Assembly (NCBI GenBank): GCA_019359125.1
Contig: JAHHHY010000001.1
Location: forward strand, 186,001 to 250,000
Length of the DNA stretch: 64,000 nt
Direction: 5' to 3'
DNA from: Pleurocapsa minor GSE-CHR-MK 17-07R
Lineage (GTDB): Bacteria; Chloroflexota; Anaerolineae; Aggregatilineales; Phototrophicaceae
The notes beneath the pieces are model-generated. The model did no database searches. It was not told the DNA's origin and was given only the letters and a program-made list of their open reading frames with translations. Each line of letters opens with the position of its first letter. Position 1 is the stretch's first letter. The position numbers and the translations under genes were made by a program. Of this stretch, positions 16,026 to 24,894 are shown in pieces.

Positions 16026-18344
16026 ATGTTCATGTCTCCGAACTCGCAAAAGATTCCAGCAGGCACCTTGTTTGAAACGATACGCGCTGCGCTTCCGTCC
16101 GATTTTCAGACGCTGCGCTGTTCGAAAGCGACGCTGGTGCATCTGTCCCATACGCTGGAGGATATGATTCTCAGCCGCAGCATTCCGGCCATGTTGTTTA
16201 CAGGCTTTCAGGAAAGCAGTTACTGGCGCAGCGAATCCGAGCGCTACCAGCAGATCAGCGGGGTCGCTCGCATGGTCTGTATTTTTGTGGGGGCGCCCCT
16301 GCCAGAAGACACATCTGCTGATTACATCCAGGTCGCGCTGGGTGAAGACGATCCGTTGCGGCAGGAATGGTTTGTACTGGTTCTGAGCAATGTATTTTCC
16401 GCCGTGCTGTGCGGGCTGGACCGGATAGACCCCGGTATTCTTGATGACTCCATGCGCCAGTTTGATACGGTGTGGTCGTTTGATCCGAAAATTGTGTCGC
16501 TGGTGATTGATGTTGTCATGTCCACGGCACAGGAGTATGTGCCTGAAAAGGCATCGATGCTGCGCGAGGCTCGAAGCAGCTATGCGATTGGCCATCCAGA
16601 CCCCGATATCATCGGGCACTTTATCTATGAAATGATCCGCTTTGAGGAAGAAACCTCGCGTTCGTTGTTTCAGGTGCAGCGAGACCAAAACCTGCTGCTG
16701 GAGCGCGAACTGCTGATTTCAACGGTCGCCCGAACGTTTCTCGATCTGGCAGTATCTGACCTCGATATTGCAATTGATTCGGCGCTGATGGCCATTGGCG
16801 ACTTTGCCAAAGTGGACCGTATTCTGCTGTTTCATCTCCCCTATGACGAGGACACACTGCGTATCTCGCATCAGTGGTGTCAGGATAGGCTGGAAGAAAT
16901 TGCCGGGGATGTGTTTGCTGACGAAATTCCCGACATATTACCCCATATGTTGCCCGTGCATTGGGACAGGCAGGCTAATGCGCCGGCTGGGGTGGCTGGC
17001 CTGGCAGCGGCGGCAGCGGCGCTGGGTATGCCTGCCGTCGCCCTTCGCGACCTGTCGAGCAGCGGGCGCCGCCAGGGATTGCTGATATTTGCCTCCACCA
17101 GTCACCGGGACTGGAGTGAGCACGACATTTACCTGATCGATAACCTGGCGGAGATTCTGATCGGTCGCCTGGAACAAAGGCGGGTGGAGCTTGCCCTGCG
17201 CGAGAGCGAAGAGCGTTTTGAAAAAGTCGTAGAGAGCATCGCGCCTTATGTGTATGTCTACAGCATCCTGTACAACGGCGAGGTCGACAAACTGTACAAC
17301 TCCCCAACTGTCGAAAATCTGTTGGGCTATCCGGTCCAGAACATTCTGAATGACTTTGATTTCTGGGACTCACTGGTACATCCTGAAGATTTGCCAATGG
17401 CGAAAGGCATGTTTTATCGTATCTTGCAGGGCGAGAGCGGGCAGGGTGAGTATCGCATGCGCCGCAGCGACGGGGAATATGTGTGGGTGGAAGATGTGGT
17501 GCGCGTGGTGCCAGGTCGCGGAAAATGGAAGTACATCGTGTATGGCGCGATCAACGACATCAGCGAGCGCAAACGAAATGCGGAAATTGAGGCTGAAAGC
17601 CAGCGGCTGGCACTGGCGCTGGAGTCTGAGCGGGCGTTAGGGGAGGCGCGCAATCACTTCATGCTGGTGGTGTCGCATGAATATCGCACGCCGCTCAGCA
17701 TCATTATGACGTCTGCCAGCCTGCTGGAAGACTACTATGACCGCATGAGTGTGCAGGGCCGCAAAGAGCGCCTGCTCACGATACGTCGGCAGGTAGAGCT
17801 GCTGCGCGATATGATGGACGAGTTGGCCGTGGTCGTGCGCGCCGACATGGGCAGGCTGGACTTCAAGCCGCTGCCCACTGACCTGGTCAGCCTGTGCATG
17901 CAGATGCGCGATGAACTGCTGGTGATGATCGGTACCGATTATCAGATCGATGTGGTCGGGCCCGAATATCATCCGATGGCGAAGCTTGATCCCGGCCTAC
18001 TGCGCCACATCATCGCGAATCTGCTCTCGAACGCGATCAAATACTCGCCAGCAGGCTCTCGCGTGCGCGTATTCGTTCATTTCGATGCGCAACAGATCCG
18101 GTTGTCTGTCACCGATCAGGGCAGGGGCATCCCTGAAGAAGACCAGAGTCGCCTGTTCCAGCCCTTCGTGCGCGGCAGCAATGTGCAGGATACAGGCGGC
18201 ACTGGCCTGGGGCTGAAGGTGGTGAAGGACTGTGCCGAGCTGCATGGGGGGACGGTCAGCTTTGTCACTCAGCCCGGGCAGGGCACCACATTTACAGTGA
18301 CCCTGCCCTTTGTGCTGGTGCCGGATGAGCTTAGCGGGCTGTAA
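16026..18344 (+). CDS. Hybrid-sensor histidine kinase: DICT-GAF-PAS-HisKA-HATPase
   Basis: 772 residues, apparently cytoplasmic (no membrane helix). The N-terminal 150 residues resemble the DICT sensory domain (LVHLSHTLEDMIL, LFTGFQESSYW). A GAF domain spans about 230-395 and a PAS/PAC domain about 400-520 (YRMRRSDGEYVWVEDV). The HisKA H-box is VSHEYRTPL with His551. The ATPase has the N box LLSNAIKYSPAG, G1 DQGRGIPEED and G2 GTGLGLKVV. It lacks a receiver domain and no response regulator is adjacent, so the partner is unknown. The start could also be the ATG at 16032. Its 3-prime end overlaps the convergent amylase gene by 14 bp. Confidence 0.9.
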   Translation: MFMSPNSQKIPAGTLFETIRAALPSDFQTLRCSKATLVHLSHTLEDMILSRSIPAMLFTGFQESSYWRSESERYQQISGVARMVCIFVGAPLPEDTSADYIQVALGEDDPLRQEWFVLVLSNVFSAVLCGLDRIDPGILDDSMRQFDTVWSFDPKIVSLVIDVVMSTAQEYVPEKASMLREARSSYAIGHPDPDIIGHFIYEMIRFEEETSRSLFQVQRDQNLLLERELLISTVARTFLDLAVSDLDIAIDSALMAIGDFAKVDRILLFHLPYDEDTLRISHQWCQDRLEEIAGDVFADEIPDILPHMLPVHWDRQANAPAGVAGLAAAAAALGMPAVALRDLSSSGRRQGLLIFASTSHRDWSEHDIYLIDNLAEILIGRLEQRRVELALRESEERFEKVVESIAPYVYVYSILYNGEVDKLYNSPTVENLLGYPVQNILNDFDFWDSLVHPEDLPMAKGMFYRILQGESGQGEYRMRRSDGEYVWVEDVVRVVPGRGKWKYIVYGAINDISERKRNAEIEAESQRLALALESERALGEARNHFMLVVSHEYRTPLSIIMTSASLLEDYYDRMSVQGRKERLLTIRRQVELLRDMMDELAVVVRADMGRLDFKPLPTDLVSLCMQMRDELLVMIGTDYQIDVVGPEYHPMAKLDPGLLRHIIANLLSNAIKYSPAGSRVRVFVHFDAQQIRLSVTDQGRGIPEEDQSRLFQPFVRGSNVQDTGGTGLGLKVVKDCAELHGGTVSFVTQPGQGTTFTVTLPFVLVPDELSGL

Positions 18345-19965
18345 GGCGAAGCACCGTCGTGCTGTAAGGTGGCACAGTGGCGAAAGGTTGATATCCGCTG
18401 AAGCCGCCATCGTCTTCAAGGCCGGTCAGCGGCGCGGCCTCGCCTGCATCCCCAAAAATGACCTGCGCATCATAGGCCCCGCTGAGTGCGCTGCTGCGCA
18501 TTTCGCAGTCCAAAACCTCTTCCTCATCGCCCAGATTAATGAGAATCATCAGCAGGTCGGTTTCTGTCTGGCGCAGGAAGGCGTACACCGGCCGGGCGTT
18601 GCAGTCAACAGCCGCGTAGTCGCCGTGGCGCAGCGTTGGCTCGCTGGCACGCAGGCGGATCAGCTCGCGGTAGCTGCTCAGCAGTGACCCTGGATCGCCC
18701 GATTGATCTTCGACATTCACGCCGTCTTCATTGCCTTCTGACAGCGGCTGCCATGCGCGTGGCAGCGTGGTGAATCCGGCCGTCAGGCGCGTATCGTCCC
18801 ACTGCATCGGGGTGCGGATGCGCTCGTCTGGCTTGACGCCGCTCATGCCGATTTCCTCACCATAGTAGATGAAGGGCACGCCGGGGCCTGTCAGCAGCAG
18901 GGCCGCAGCGGCGCGGGCACGGTTGATATTTTCGCCCACCACATTAAAGACGCGATTCTGGTCATGGTTGGTCAGGAATGCTGAATATTGATTGGGCGGA
19001 TATTGGCCCCAGTCGCGCGCCTGAATCGAGGCGACGGCCTGGTTGCTTTCGCGGGTGGCGCTCTCCATCATCGCGCTGGCCAGATCAAAGCTGAAGACCA
19101 GATCGACTTCGCCATCCTCCACGTAATTGGCTGCGGCAAAGGTGCTCGTCCACACCTCGCCGACGGTCAGCGCATCTGGCGCGATGCTGTCGATATAGGC
19201 ATTGTAGTCGGCCAGCCACGCGTGCGTCGGGGTGGTATTTTCCTGTTCCTCACCATCCTCGATCAGATGTTTGATGGCATCCATGCGAAACCCATCGACT
19301 CCCACATCCAGCAGCCAGTACGCGCTAATGTCGTACAGCGCCTGCGTCACATCTGGATTGGTCAGGTTCAGGTCGGGCATGGAATCGACGAACAGGCCGT
19401 AATAGTAGCGGTCACCCAGCTGGTGCCACACGGTCTGGTTATCCGGGCCGCGCCATTCGGGCAGCGTATCTTCCCAGATATACCAGTCTGCATAGTCTGG
19501 ATCACCAGCAGCCGAAGCTTGAAACCATGGATGATAGTTCGAAGTATGATTAAGCACGATGTCGATGATGACAGCGATGCCGCGTTCGTGCGCGGCGTCC
19601 AGCAGGGCGCGAAAGTCATCCATTGTGCCATAGTCAGGGTTGATGCTGTAGTAATCGATCACATCGTAGCTGTGATAGCTGAGTGAATCCATGATCGGCA
19701 TCAGCCAGATACCAGTGATGCCCAGGTCGTCGGTTGTCGCCGGGTCACCGTCATTCAGGTAGTCCAGCTTCTCGATGATGCCGCGCAGGTCCCCCGTGCC
19801 ATCACCGTCGCTGTCGTAGAAGCTGCGCACGAAGATTTCATAGAAGATGCGGTCATTCCACCATCGGCCAGTCAGCGCTGTTTCATCCGGGTTCGCCTCT
19901 TGTGCCGTGGCGGGCAGGACGAGCAGCAGCAGTGCCCCCAGACAGATGGACAGAATGCGCAGCAT
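18331..19965 (-). CDS. Secreted alpha-amylase family (GH13) glucan hydrolase
   Basis: 544 residues with a signal peptide (LRILSICLGALLLLVLPATA, cut before QE). GH13 conserved regions are all present: DIVLNHTS, FRMDAIKHL (nucleophile Asp229), VGEVWT (acid Glu270) and LTNHDQNR (Asp335). A MPDLN motif lies between the first two, as described for the intermediary oligo-1,6-glucosidase/neopullulanase group (subfamily 36-like). A DSDGDGTGDLRG calcium-type loop is near the N-terminus. The ATG at 19965 has a GGAGGA ribosome site; an upstream extension to 20418 has no support. It acts outside the cell on starch-like or maltooligosaccharide substrates; exact specificity is uncertain. Confidence 0.92.
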   Translation of the reverse strand: MLRILSICLGALLLLVLPATAQEANPDETALTGRWWNDRIFYEIFVRSFYDSDGDGTGDLRGIIEKLDYLNDGDPATTDDLGITGIWLMPIMDSLSYHSYDVIDYYSINPDYGTMDDFRALLDAAHERGIAVIIDIVLNHTSNYHPWFQASAAGDPDYADWYIWEDTLPEWRGPDNQTVWHQLGDRYYYGLFVDSMPDLNLTNPDVTQALYDISAYWLLDVGVDGFRMDAIKHLIEDGEEQENTTPTHAWLADYNAYIDSIAPDALTVGEVWTSTFAAANYVEDGEVDLVFSFDLASAMMESATRESNQAVASIQARDWGQYPPNQYSAFLTNHDQNRVFNVVGENINRARAAAALLLTGPGVPFIYYGEEIGMSGVKPDERIRTPMQWDDTRLTAGFTTLPRAWQPLSEGNEDGVNVEDQSGDPGSLLSSYRELIRLRASEPTLRHGDYAAVDCNARPVYAFLRQTETDLLMILINLGDEEEVLDCEMRSSALSGAYDAQVIFGDAGEAAPLTGLEDDGGFSGYQPFATVPPYSTTVLRLTAR

Positions 19966-20076
19966 AGTGGTTCCTCCGATAAGCATATTCACTGAGAGAC
20001 TTGTGAAAAATTCAACAACCCTGTTTGTTTCTGCGTGATAATAGCAGAATCCGAAGCGAATCGTGTAAAGCTGACT

Positions 20077-21375
20077 ATGAACACCGAATATGATGTGATT
20101 GTCGTGGGCGGAAGGCCGTCCGGCGCGACGCTGGCTGCGCGGCTGGGCATGCAGGGGCTGCGGGTGCTGCTGGTGGAGCGGGCCACGATGCCCAGTCCGC
20201 CGGGCGCCAGTATGCCGATTATCTATGCCAGCACGATGGCGCTGCTGGATGAAATTGGCGCGCCGGAAGCAGCCTATGCGCGTAATACGCCGCGGGTGCG
20301 GCGCATGGTAAATGCCATGCCGGAGATGCAGATGGCGGTCTATCTGCCGGAATCGCGCGGGCGAAACTATGCCTATGCGGTCGATCGGGCGCGCTTTGAT
20401 GGGGCCCTGTTTGCACACTCGGGCACGATTTCCGGCGTGACAGCCGTCGACAATACTTCATTCATTGATTTCCTGCGCGAAGATGGCCGCATCGTCGGTG
20501 CTGTCTTGCAGCCTGCTGGCGGAGAGCGTCAGTCGGTGCGCGCCGCGCTGGTGGTGGGTGCTGATGGTCGTTTCAGCGCCGTCGCGCGCAAGGCAGGTGC
20601 ATCTGAGCGCGATGCCCGCGATGAACACCCAACCAGCCTGTTGTATGCGTACTGGAAAAATGTGCAGCCGTATGACGACCTGGGTGGTGTGGCTGTCGCC
20701 TATGGGGAAGGGGCCGGCATTGGCTATCTGCTGATGGACAGCGCCGATGGCACGACGGCCGTCGGCATTGAAGGACGGGCCGCTCTGCTGGAACCGCCTG
20801 CCGGAAAGGTCGAAGCCTTTTACCTGGAGCTGCTGCATCAGATTCCGGCTATTCGCGCGCGGCTTCAGGGTGCCGAGATGGTGACGGATGTGCGCGGCAT
20901 GCGCAAAATCGGTAACCTGTATCGTCAGCCGGGCGGGGAAGGCTGGGCGCTGGTGGGCGATGCCTATCACCAGAAAGACCCGATCGACGGACAGGGTGTG
21001 TATGACGCGGTATTCACGGCTAAACTGCTGGCGCGGGCGATTGCCAAATGGCAGGCAGGTTTGTCGTGGGATGAGGCGCTGGCGTGGTATGATGAGGCCG
21101 CGCGTGCGGAAACCTATCCGATGTATCGCGCCACATTGGATCGCGTGCAGTCGTCACTGTACTCGCAGATTCCGGAGTGGTTTACCCGTCTGGCCAGTCG
21201 CACGCTGTTCAAGTGGTTGATTGAAGATCCGAACACGCAGACGCAGCTGGGGCAGATGCTGGTGCGCGAAATTTCACCAACCGAGGTGATGTCCCCGCCG
21301 CTGGTGGTCGGTGCCCTGCTGAAAGGCCCGCTGCGCGACCTGAGCAATTTCCTGGACCGGCAGATTCGGGCCTGA
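20077..21375 (+). CDS. FAD-dependent monooxygenase-type oxidoreductase
   Basis: 432 residues of the PHBH/geranylgeranyl-reductase fold. The N-terminus has the FAD-binding motif DVIVVGGRPSGATLAARLG, and the second FAD motif is VGDAYHQKDPIDGQG near residue 290. A GADGRFS element occupies the position of the DG motif. No membrane segment or signal is seen. The ATG at 20077 starts directly before the Rossmann strand and is preferred over an upstream in-frame GTG at 20035. It lies 111 bp divergent from the amylase and 42 bp upstream of an MhqD-like esterase, followed by an MhqO-like dioxygenase. A role in aromatic or quinone chemistry is plausible, but the substrate is unknown. Confidence 0.83.
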   Translation: MNTEYDVIVVGGRPSGATLAARLGMQGLRVLLVERATMPSPPGASMPIIYASTMALLDEIGAPEAAYARNTPRVRRMVNAMPEMQMAVYLPESRGRNYAYAVDRARFDGALFAHSGTISGVTAVDNTSFIDFLREDGRIVGAVLQPAGGERQSVRAALVVGADGRFSAVARKAGASERDARDEHPTSLLYAYWKNVQPYDDLGGVAVAYGEGAGIGYLLMDSADGTTAVGIEGRAALLEPPAGKVEAFYLELLHQIPAIRARLQGAEMVTDVRGMRKIGNLYRQPGGEGWALVGDAYHQKDPIDGQGVYDAVFTAKLLARAIAKWQAGLSWDEALAWYDEAARAETYPMYRATLDRVQSSLYSQIPEWFTRLASRTLFKWLIEDPNTQTQLGQMLVREISPTEVMSPPLVVGALLKGPLRDLSNFLDRQIRA

Positions 21376-21417
21376 ATGCTGCCGACCGACACTGTTCTTT
21401 TCCTGTGGAGATAAGCA

Positions 21418-22065
21418 ATGGCTGACCGTATTCACGAAGGCGGACAAATTCTGGTGAGTGGCGTGCCGCTCGAGCAGGCGCAGGCCGCTGTCATCATGGT
21501 GCACGGGCGCGGCGCATCGGCGCGCGATATCCTCTCGCTGAGCCAGTATTTTCCGGTGCCGGGCGTTTCATTTCTGGCGCCTCAGGCGGCTGGCCATGCC
21601 TGGTATCCGTACAGTTTTCTGCAGCCGCTGGCGAGCAATGAGCCTTTTCTCTCGTCTGCACTGAATACGCTGAGCGAGTTGCTGGCGCATGTCGAAGCGC
21701 AGGGTATTGCGCGCGACAAAATTGTGCTGCTGGGCTTTTCGCAGGGCGCCTGTCTGGCATCGGAATTTGCGGCCCGCAACGCGTCGCGCTTTGGCGGGGT
21801 GGTCGCTTTCAGCGGCGGGCTGATCGGCCCGGATGGTACGCCGAGGGATTATGCCGGATCGCTCGCTGGCACACCTGCCTTCTTCGGGTGCAGCGACGTT
21901 GATTTTCATATTCCGAAGGAACGCGTCATCGAGAGCGCCGAGGTGTATCAGAAACTGGGTGCAGACACGACCATGCGGCTGTATCCGGGCATGGACCACA
22001 CGGTGAACGATGAGGAACTGGCCTGGGCACAGACTTTGCTTCAGTCCCTGGTTGCGCCCGCGTAA
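21418..22065 (+). CDS. Alpha/beta-hydrolase, phospholipase/carboxylesterase family (MhqD/YpfH-like)
   Basis: 215 residues, the usual size for small cytosolic carboxylesterases. The nucleophile elbow is GFSQG. The oxyanion region is VMVHGRGAS-like (MVHGRGASARD). The catalytic Asp lies around GCSDVDFHIP and the catalytic His in GMDHTVNDEE. The protein precedes an MhqO-like ring-cleaving dioxygenase by 65 bp. In Bacillus the paired MhqD and MhqO proteins help detoxify hydroquinones and electrophiles, and the same job is inferred here. The ATG at 21418 follows a TGGAG ribosome site. Confidence 0.85.
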   Translation: MADRIHEGGQILVSGVPLEQAQAAVIMVHGRGASARDILSLSQYFPVPGVSFLAPQAAGHAWYPYSFLQPLASNEPFLSSALNTLSELLAHVEAQGIARDKIVLLGFSQGACLASEFAARNASRFGGVVAFSGGLIGPDGTPRDYAGSLAGTPAFFGCSDVDFHIPKERVIESAEVYQKLGADTTMRLYPGMDHTVNDEELAWAQTLLQSLVAPA

Positions 22066-22130
22066 GATAGGCCTGCTTCGCATAGTCAATATACTAACAC
22101 AGCGCGATTGACCTCATCAGGGAAAGCTCG

Positions 22131-23213
22131 ATGACAATTCTGGGTCTTCATCACATCACACTCGTCACTTCAGATGGCCAGCGCACAGCGGATTTCTTCA
22201 CGCGTATGCTGGGATTGCGGCTCGTCAAGAAGACTGTCAATTTCGATGATCCGACGACGTATCACCTGTACTTTGGGGATGAGACGGGCAGCCCGGGCAC
22301 GGCGATCACGTACTTCGAGTGGAAGGGTGCGCGCCGCGGTCATTGGGGCATCGGTGGGACACATCACTTTGCCCTGCGCGTGGCCGACGAAAACGGCCTG
22401 CTGAAATGGAAGCGCCGCCTGACCGACCTCGGCCTCAAGGTCGATGGCCCGCTGGACCGCAACTATTTTCGCTCGATCTATTTCCAGGACCCGGATGGCG
22501 CTGTCATCGAGATTGCCACTGACGGCCCAGGCTGGGCCATCGACGAAGCTCCGGAGGATATCGGGACAGAATTCCGCGAACCACCGGCAGAAATGACGCT
22601 GCGCAACCGCGATGCCGCGGCGATTGCGGCGCGCACGTGGCCTGAGCCCGTGCCGGAGATCACCGCTGACATGGCGCTGCTGAAAGGCATGCACCACATC
22701 ACCGCGATTGGTGCCAGCATCCAGAACACGCATGCTTTCTTTGCCGATCTGCTGGGGATGCGCCGCGTCAAAATGACGTCCAATTTCGATGATCCGACGT
22801 CGGCCCACTGGTATTGGGGTGCTGGCGACAATCAGCCAGGCACGATCATCACCTATTTCGAGCGCAATCCGCTGCGCGTGCGGCGCGCCTCGATGGGAGC
22901 AGGCCAGACGCACCATTTTGCGCTGGCGGTGGCGGATGAGGACGTGCAGCTTGAATTCCGGGAGAAGCTGCTTGAGGCCGGTTTGCGCGTCTCCCCGGTG
23001 ATGGATCGAAACTACTTCAGGTCGATTTACACCAATGACCCCGACGGGCATATCGTCGAGCTGGCCACCGTGGGTCCGGGCTTTATGGTGGACGAACCCG
23101 TCGCCACACTGGGCGAGCAGCTGATGCTGCCTCCACAGTATGAATCGCAGCGGTCACAGCTTGAAGTCGCCCTGCCTCCAATCAGCGTGCCGCCGTGGAA
23201 GAAGCCCGTCTAG
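22131..23213 (+). CDS. Ring-cleaving dioxygenase, two VOC domains (MhqO-like)
   Basis: 360 residues made of two vicinal-oxygen-chelate domains (about 5-155 and 180-325). Each carries HHIT, FDDPT, THHFALRVADE/THHFALAVADE and a DPDG-x-x-IEIA/VELA motif. The histidines and the terminal Glu of each domain are the expected metal ligands. Sequence and length fit the MhqO/YkcA class of hydroquinone-type extradiol dioxygenases rather than glyoxalase I. It is last in the group with the FAD oxidoreductase and the MhqD-like esterase and ends at a terminator. A quinone/electrophile detoxification role is inferred. Confidence 0.9.
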   Translation: MTILGLHHITLVTSDGQRTADFFTRMLGLRLVKKTVNFDDPTTYHLYFGDETGSPGTAITYFEWKGARRGHWGIGGTHHFALRVADENGLLKWKRRLTDLGLKVDGPLDRNYFRSIYFQDPDGAVIEIATDGPGWAIDEAPEDIGTEFREPPAEMTLRNRDAAAIAARTWPEPVPEITADMALLKGMHHITAIGASIQNTHAFFADLLGMRRVKMTSNFDDPTSAHWYWGAGDNQPGTIITYFERNPLRVRRASMGAGQTHHFALAVADEDVQLEFREKLLEAGLRVSPVMDRNYFRSIYTNDPDGHIVELATVGPGFMVDEPVATLGEQLMLPPQYESQRSQLEVALPPISVPPWKKPV

Positions 23214-23241
23214 CTGGCACTGCGCTTCATCGATATCCCAG

Positions 23242-23284
23242 AAAAACAGGCCTGCTTTTCCACAAAAGCGGGCCTGTTTTTGAT
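23242..23284 (+). terminator. Rho-independent terminator after the dioxygenase
   Basis: An 18-bp stem with one mismatch joins AAAAACAGGCCTGCTTTT to AAAAGCGGGCCTGTTTTT through a 4-base loop, and the right arm ends in a T tract. It closes the MhqD/MhqO group. Confidence 0.85.
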
Positions 23285-23350
23285 TTCATAAGGGTGGCGA
23301 GACGGTTATACTGCTGAAATACCTTGCATACGCTGTTGAGAAGGTTTCCC

Positions 23351-24709
23351 GTGTCCGAAGCGTATAATCCCCTGATTACTGTCCATATCGCCACGTATAA
23401 CTACCCGGAAGTTCTGGCCTGCGCGATACAGTCCGTCCTGCAGCAGACGTATGCGAACTTTGAGCTGCTGATTACAGGCGATGGCTGTGACGATTCAACG
23501 GCGGCGTGTATCGCGCAGTTCAGCGACCCGCGCATCAGCTATAAAAACCTGCCGGAGAATCATGGGGCGCAATCGCAGGCCCAGAATGACGGCCTGGCGC
23601 GGGCCAAAGGCGAGTGGATCGCGCTGTTGGGGCATGACGACATCTGGCATCCCACCCATCTGGAGACGCTGGTGAATGCAGCGCGGCGCGATCCCGCGTG
23701 TGAATTCTTCTTTACATTCACGCATGCCATCCTGGACCCGGACACGAATGACGGCCGCACGCGCGCGCTTTATGGCTTTGCGCCAGACGGCCTGTTTGAA
23801 CCGTCGGTGGTGGCCCCGCCTGTGTCCTGGATGCATCGCCCGCATGTGGTGCAGCAGATAAGCGGCTGGCGGCCGTGGCAGCAGTTGTATGGTGCGACCG
23901 ACTATGACGTTATTCTGCGCGTGTGGGCCAGCGGCGTGCGTATTCAGAACGTGCCCGCGCTGACGGCTTATAAGGTCACGGCCTCGGTGCGAAAAGAAGT
24001 CTACAAGCTGCGCCCGAACAACGAGCAAAAGCTGCTGCTCCAGCGCATGGCAGACGAGCCGGATTTTCTGTATCGCGAATCGATGCTGATGTTTGAAAGC
24101 CTGACTCAGCCGTCGTTTGCGCGTATCGCCCGCGACCTGCCATCTTCATTTCGGCGCCCGGGAGACATCATGCGCAGGTATCTGAAGCGGCGCGGCCTGC
24201 CCGATGATCATCCAGTCACCATGTCACCGCACGAACCGCTGGCAAAGCAGCCCGCCCTGCTGGCGTACTTCAATTATGCTGATGACATCACCCCGCTGGA
24301 GTCGCGCCGGTCGCTGCATGAATCACGCCAGACCGCCCGCAATGGAGCCTATCTCGGCTACGGCTGGCGAGAACGTGAGCGCGACAGGTGGGGGCGGCCC
24401 TTTCGCTGGGCGCAGAACGGCGCCGAGCTTCTGCTGACGGGCTGGCAGGGCAAACATGCCTCGCTTGAATTTACCGCGTCGATCGAGGGTCGACTGCCCA
24501 GAAATGCGAAACTGACCGTGCAGGATGCGTCAGGGAGGGGGCTGCATACGCATGGCATTTTTCACGACACCCTCGTGCGTGTGCCGCTGGACCTTCCGCC
24601 GGCAGAGCTGCATACCCTGCGCATCACGACGACTGAGCAAGCGGAAAAGTCAAAAGTGGGGGACGGCCTGGTTGTGCTGATTCGAGACATCAGGCTGGTG
24701 ATGGGCTGA
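23351..24709 (+). CDS. Family 2 glycosyltransferase with C-terminal accessory domain
   Basis: 452 residues. The N-terminal GT-A domain (about 1-220) starts PLITVHIATYNYPEVL, with AIQSVLQQTYANFELLITGD, LARAKGEWIALLGHDDIW (HDD at the DxD position) and a late Trp-rich region. The C-terminal part (about 330-452) is beta-rich (HASLEFTASIEGRL, AKLTVQDASGR, RITTTEQA) and could be a carbohydrate-binding or acceptor-recognition domain. I chose the GTG at 23351, which has AGAAGG 7 bases upstream; an in-frame TTG at 23324 lacks one. No transmembrane helix is visible. Donor and acceptor cannot be read from sequence; cell-surface polysaccharide or glycolipid synthesis is most likely. Confidence 0.82.
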   Translation: MSEAYNPLITVHIATYNYPEVLACAIQSVLQQTYANFELLITGDGCDDSTAACIAQFSDPRISYKNLPENHGAQSQAQNDGLARAKGEWIALLGHDDIWHPTHLETLVNAARRDPACEFFFTFTHAILDPDTNDGRTRALYGFAPDGLFEPSVVAPPVSWMHRPHVVQQISGWRPWQQLYGATDYDVILRVWASGVRIQNVPALTAYKVTASVRKEVYKLRPNNEQKLLLQRMADEPDFLYRESMLMFESLTQPSFARIARDLPSSFRRPGDIMRRYLKRRGLPDDHPVTMSPHEPLAKQPALLAYFNYADDITPLESRRSLHESRQTARNGAYLGYGWRERERDRWGRPFRWAQNGAELLLTGWQGKHASLEFTASIEGRLPRNAKLTVQDASGRGLHTHGIFHDTLVRVPLDLPPAELHTLRITTTEQAEKSKVGDGLVVLIRDIRLVMG

Positions 24710-24711
24710 AT

Positions 24712-24747
24712 ATAAAAGAAGAGCGCGCTGATATTATCAGCGCGCTC
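24712..24747 (-). terminator. Terminator of tRNA-Asp
   Basis: A perfect 12-bp stem (GAGCGCGCTGAT with ATCAGCGCGCTC) around a 3-base loop is followed on the minus strand by TTCTTTTATA. It lies 4 bp beyond the tRNA 3-prime end and also sits after the glycosyltransferase gene on the other strand. Confidence 0.8.
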
Positions 24748-24750
24748 AGT

Positions 24751-24823
24751 CGGGGTCGACGGGTCTCGAACCCGCGATCTCTGCCTTGACAGGGCAGTAT
24801 GTTAACCGCTACACCACGACCCC
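24751..24823 (-). tRNA. tRNA-Asp (anticodon GTC)
   Basis: The minus strand folds into a full cloverleaf. The acceptor stem is GGGGTCG with CGACCCC, the D-arm is GTGTAGCGGTTAACAT, and the anticodon stem CTGCC/GGCAG encloses CTGTCAA with anticodon GTC. The T-arm GCGGGTTCGAGACCCGT carries the invariant TTCGA. The discriminator base is G, as expected for Asp. CCA is not encoded. A strong promoter lies upstream and a terminator downstream, so it is transcribed alone. Confidence 0.97.
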
Positions 24824-24835
24824 ACAACGGAGAGA

Positions 24836-24865
24836 AGTATAAAGGTCACACGAGAGGATTGTCAA
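24836..24865 (-). promoter_or_regulatory. Promoter of tRNA-Asp
   Basis: On the minus strand TTGACA (24860-24865) is followed after 18 bp by TATACT (24836-24841), 12 bp before the tRNA 5-prime end. It lies between the kinase gene stop and the tRNA. Confidence 0.8.
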
Positions 24866-24894
24866 GACCAATTTAAGGAATTTGGTGCCCAGAT

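Noticed and set aside
19966-20418. N-terminal extension of the amylase reading frame
   Set aside because: The signal peptide and the GGAGGA ribosome site place the start at 19965. The extension runs over the FAD oxidoreductase gene on the other strand.
24751-24894. tRNA-Asp as an integration site
   Set aside because: No integrase and no direct repeat of the tRNA 3-prime end were found nearby; the tRNA has its own promoter and terminator.
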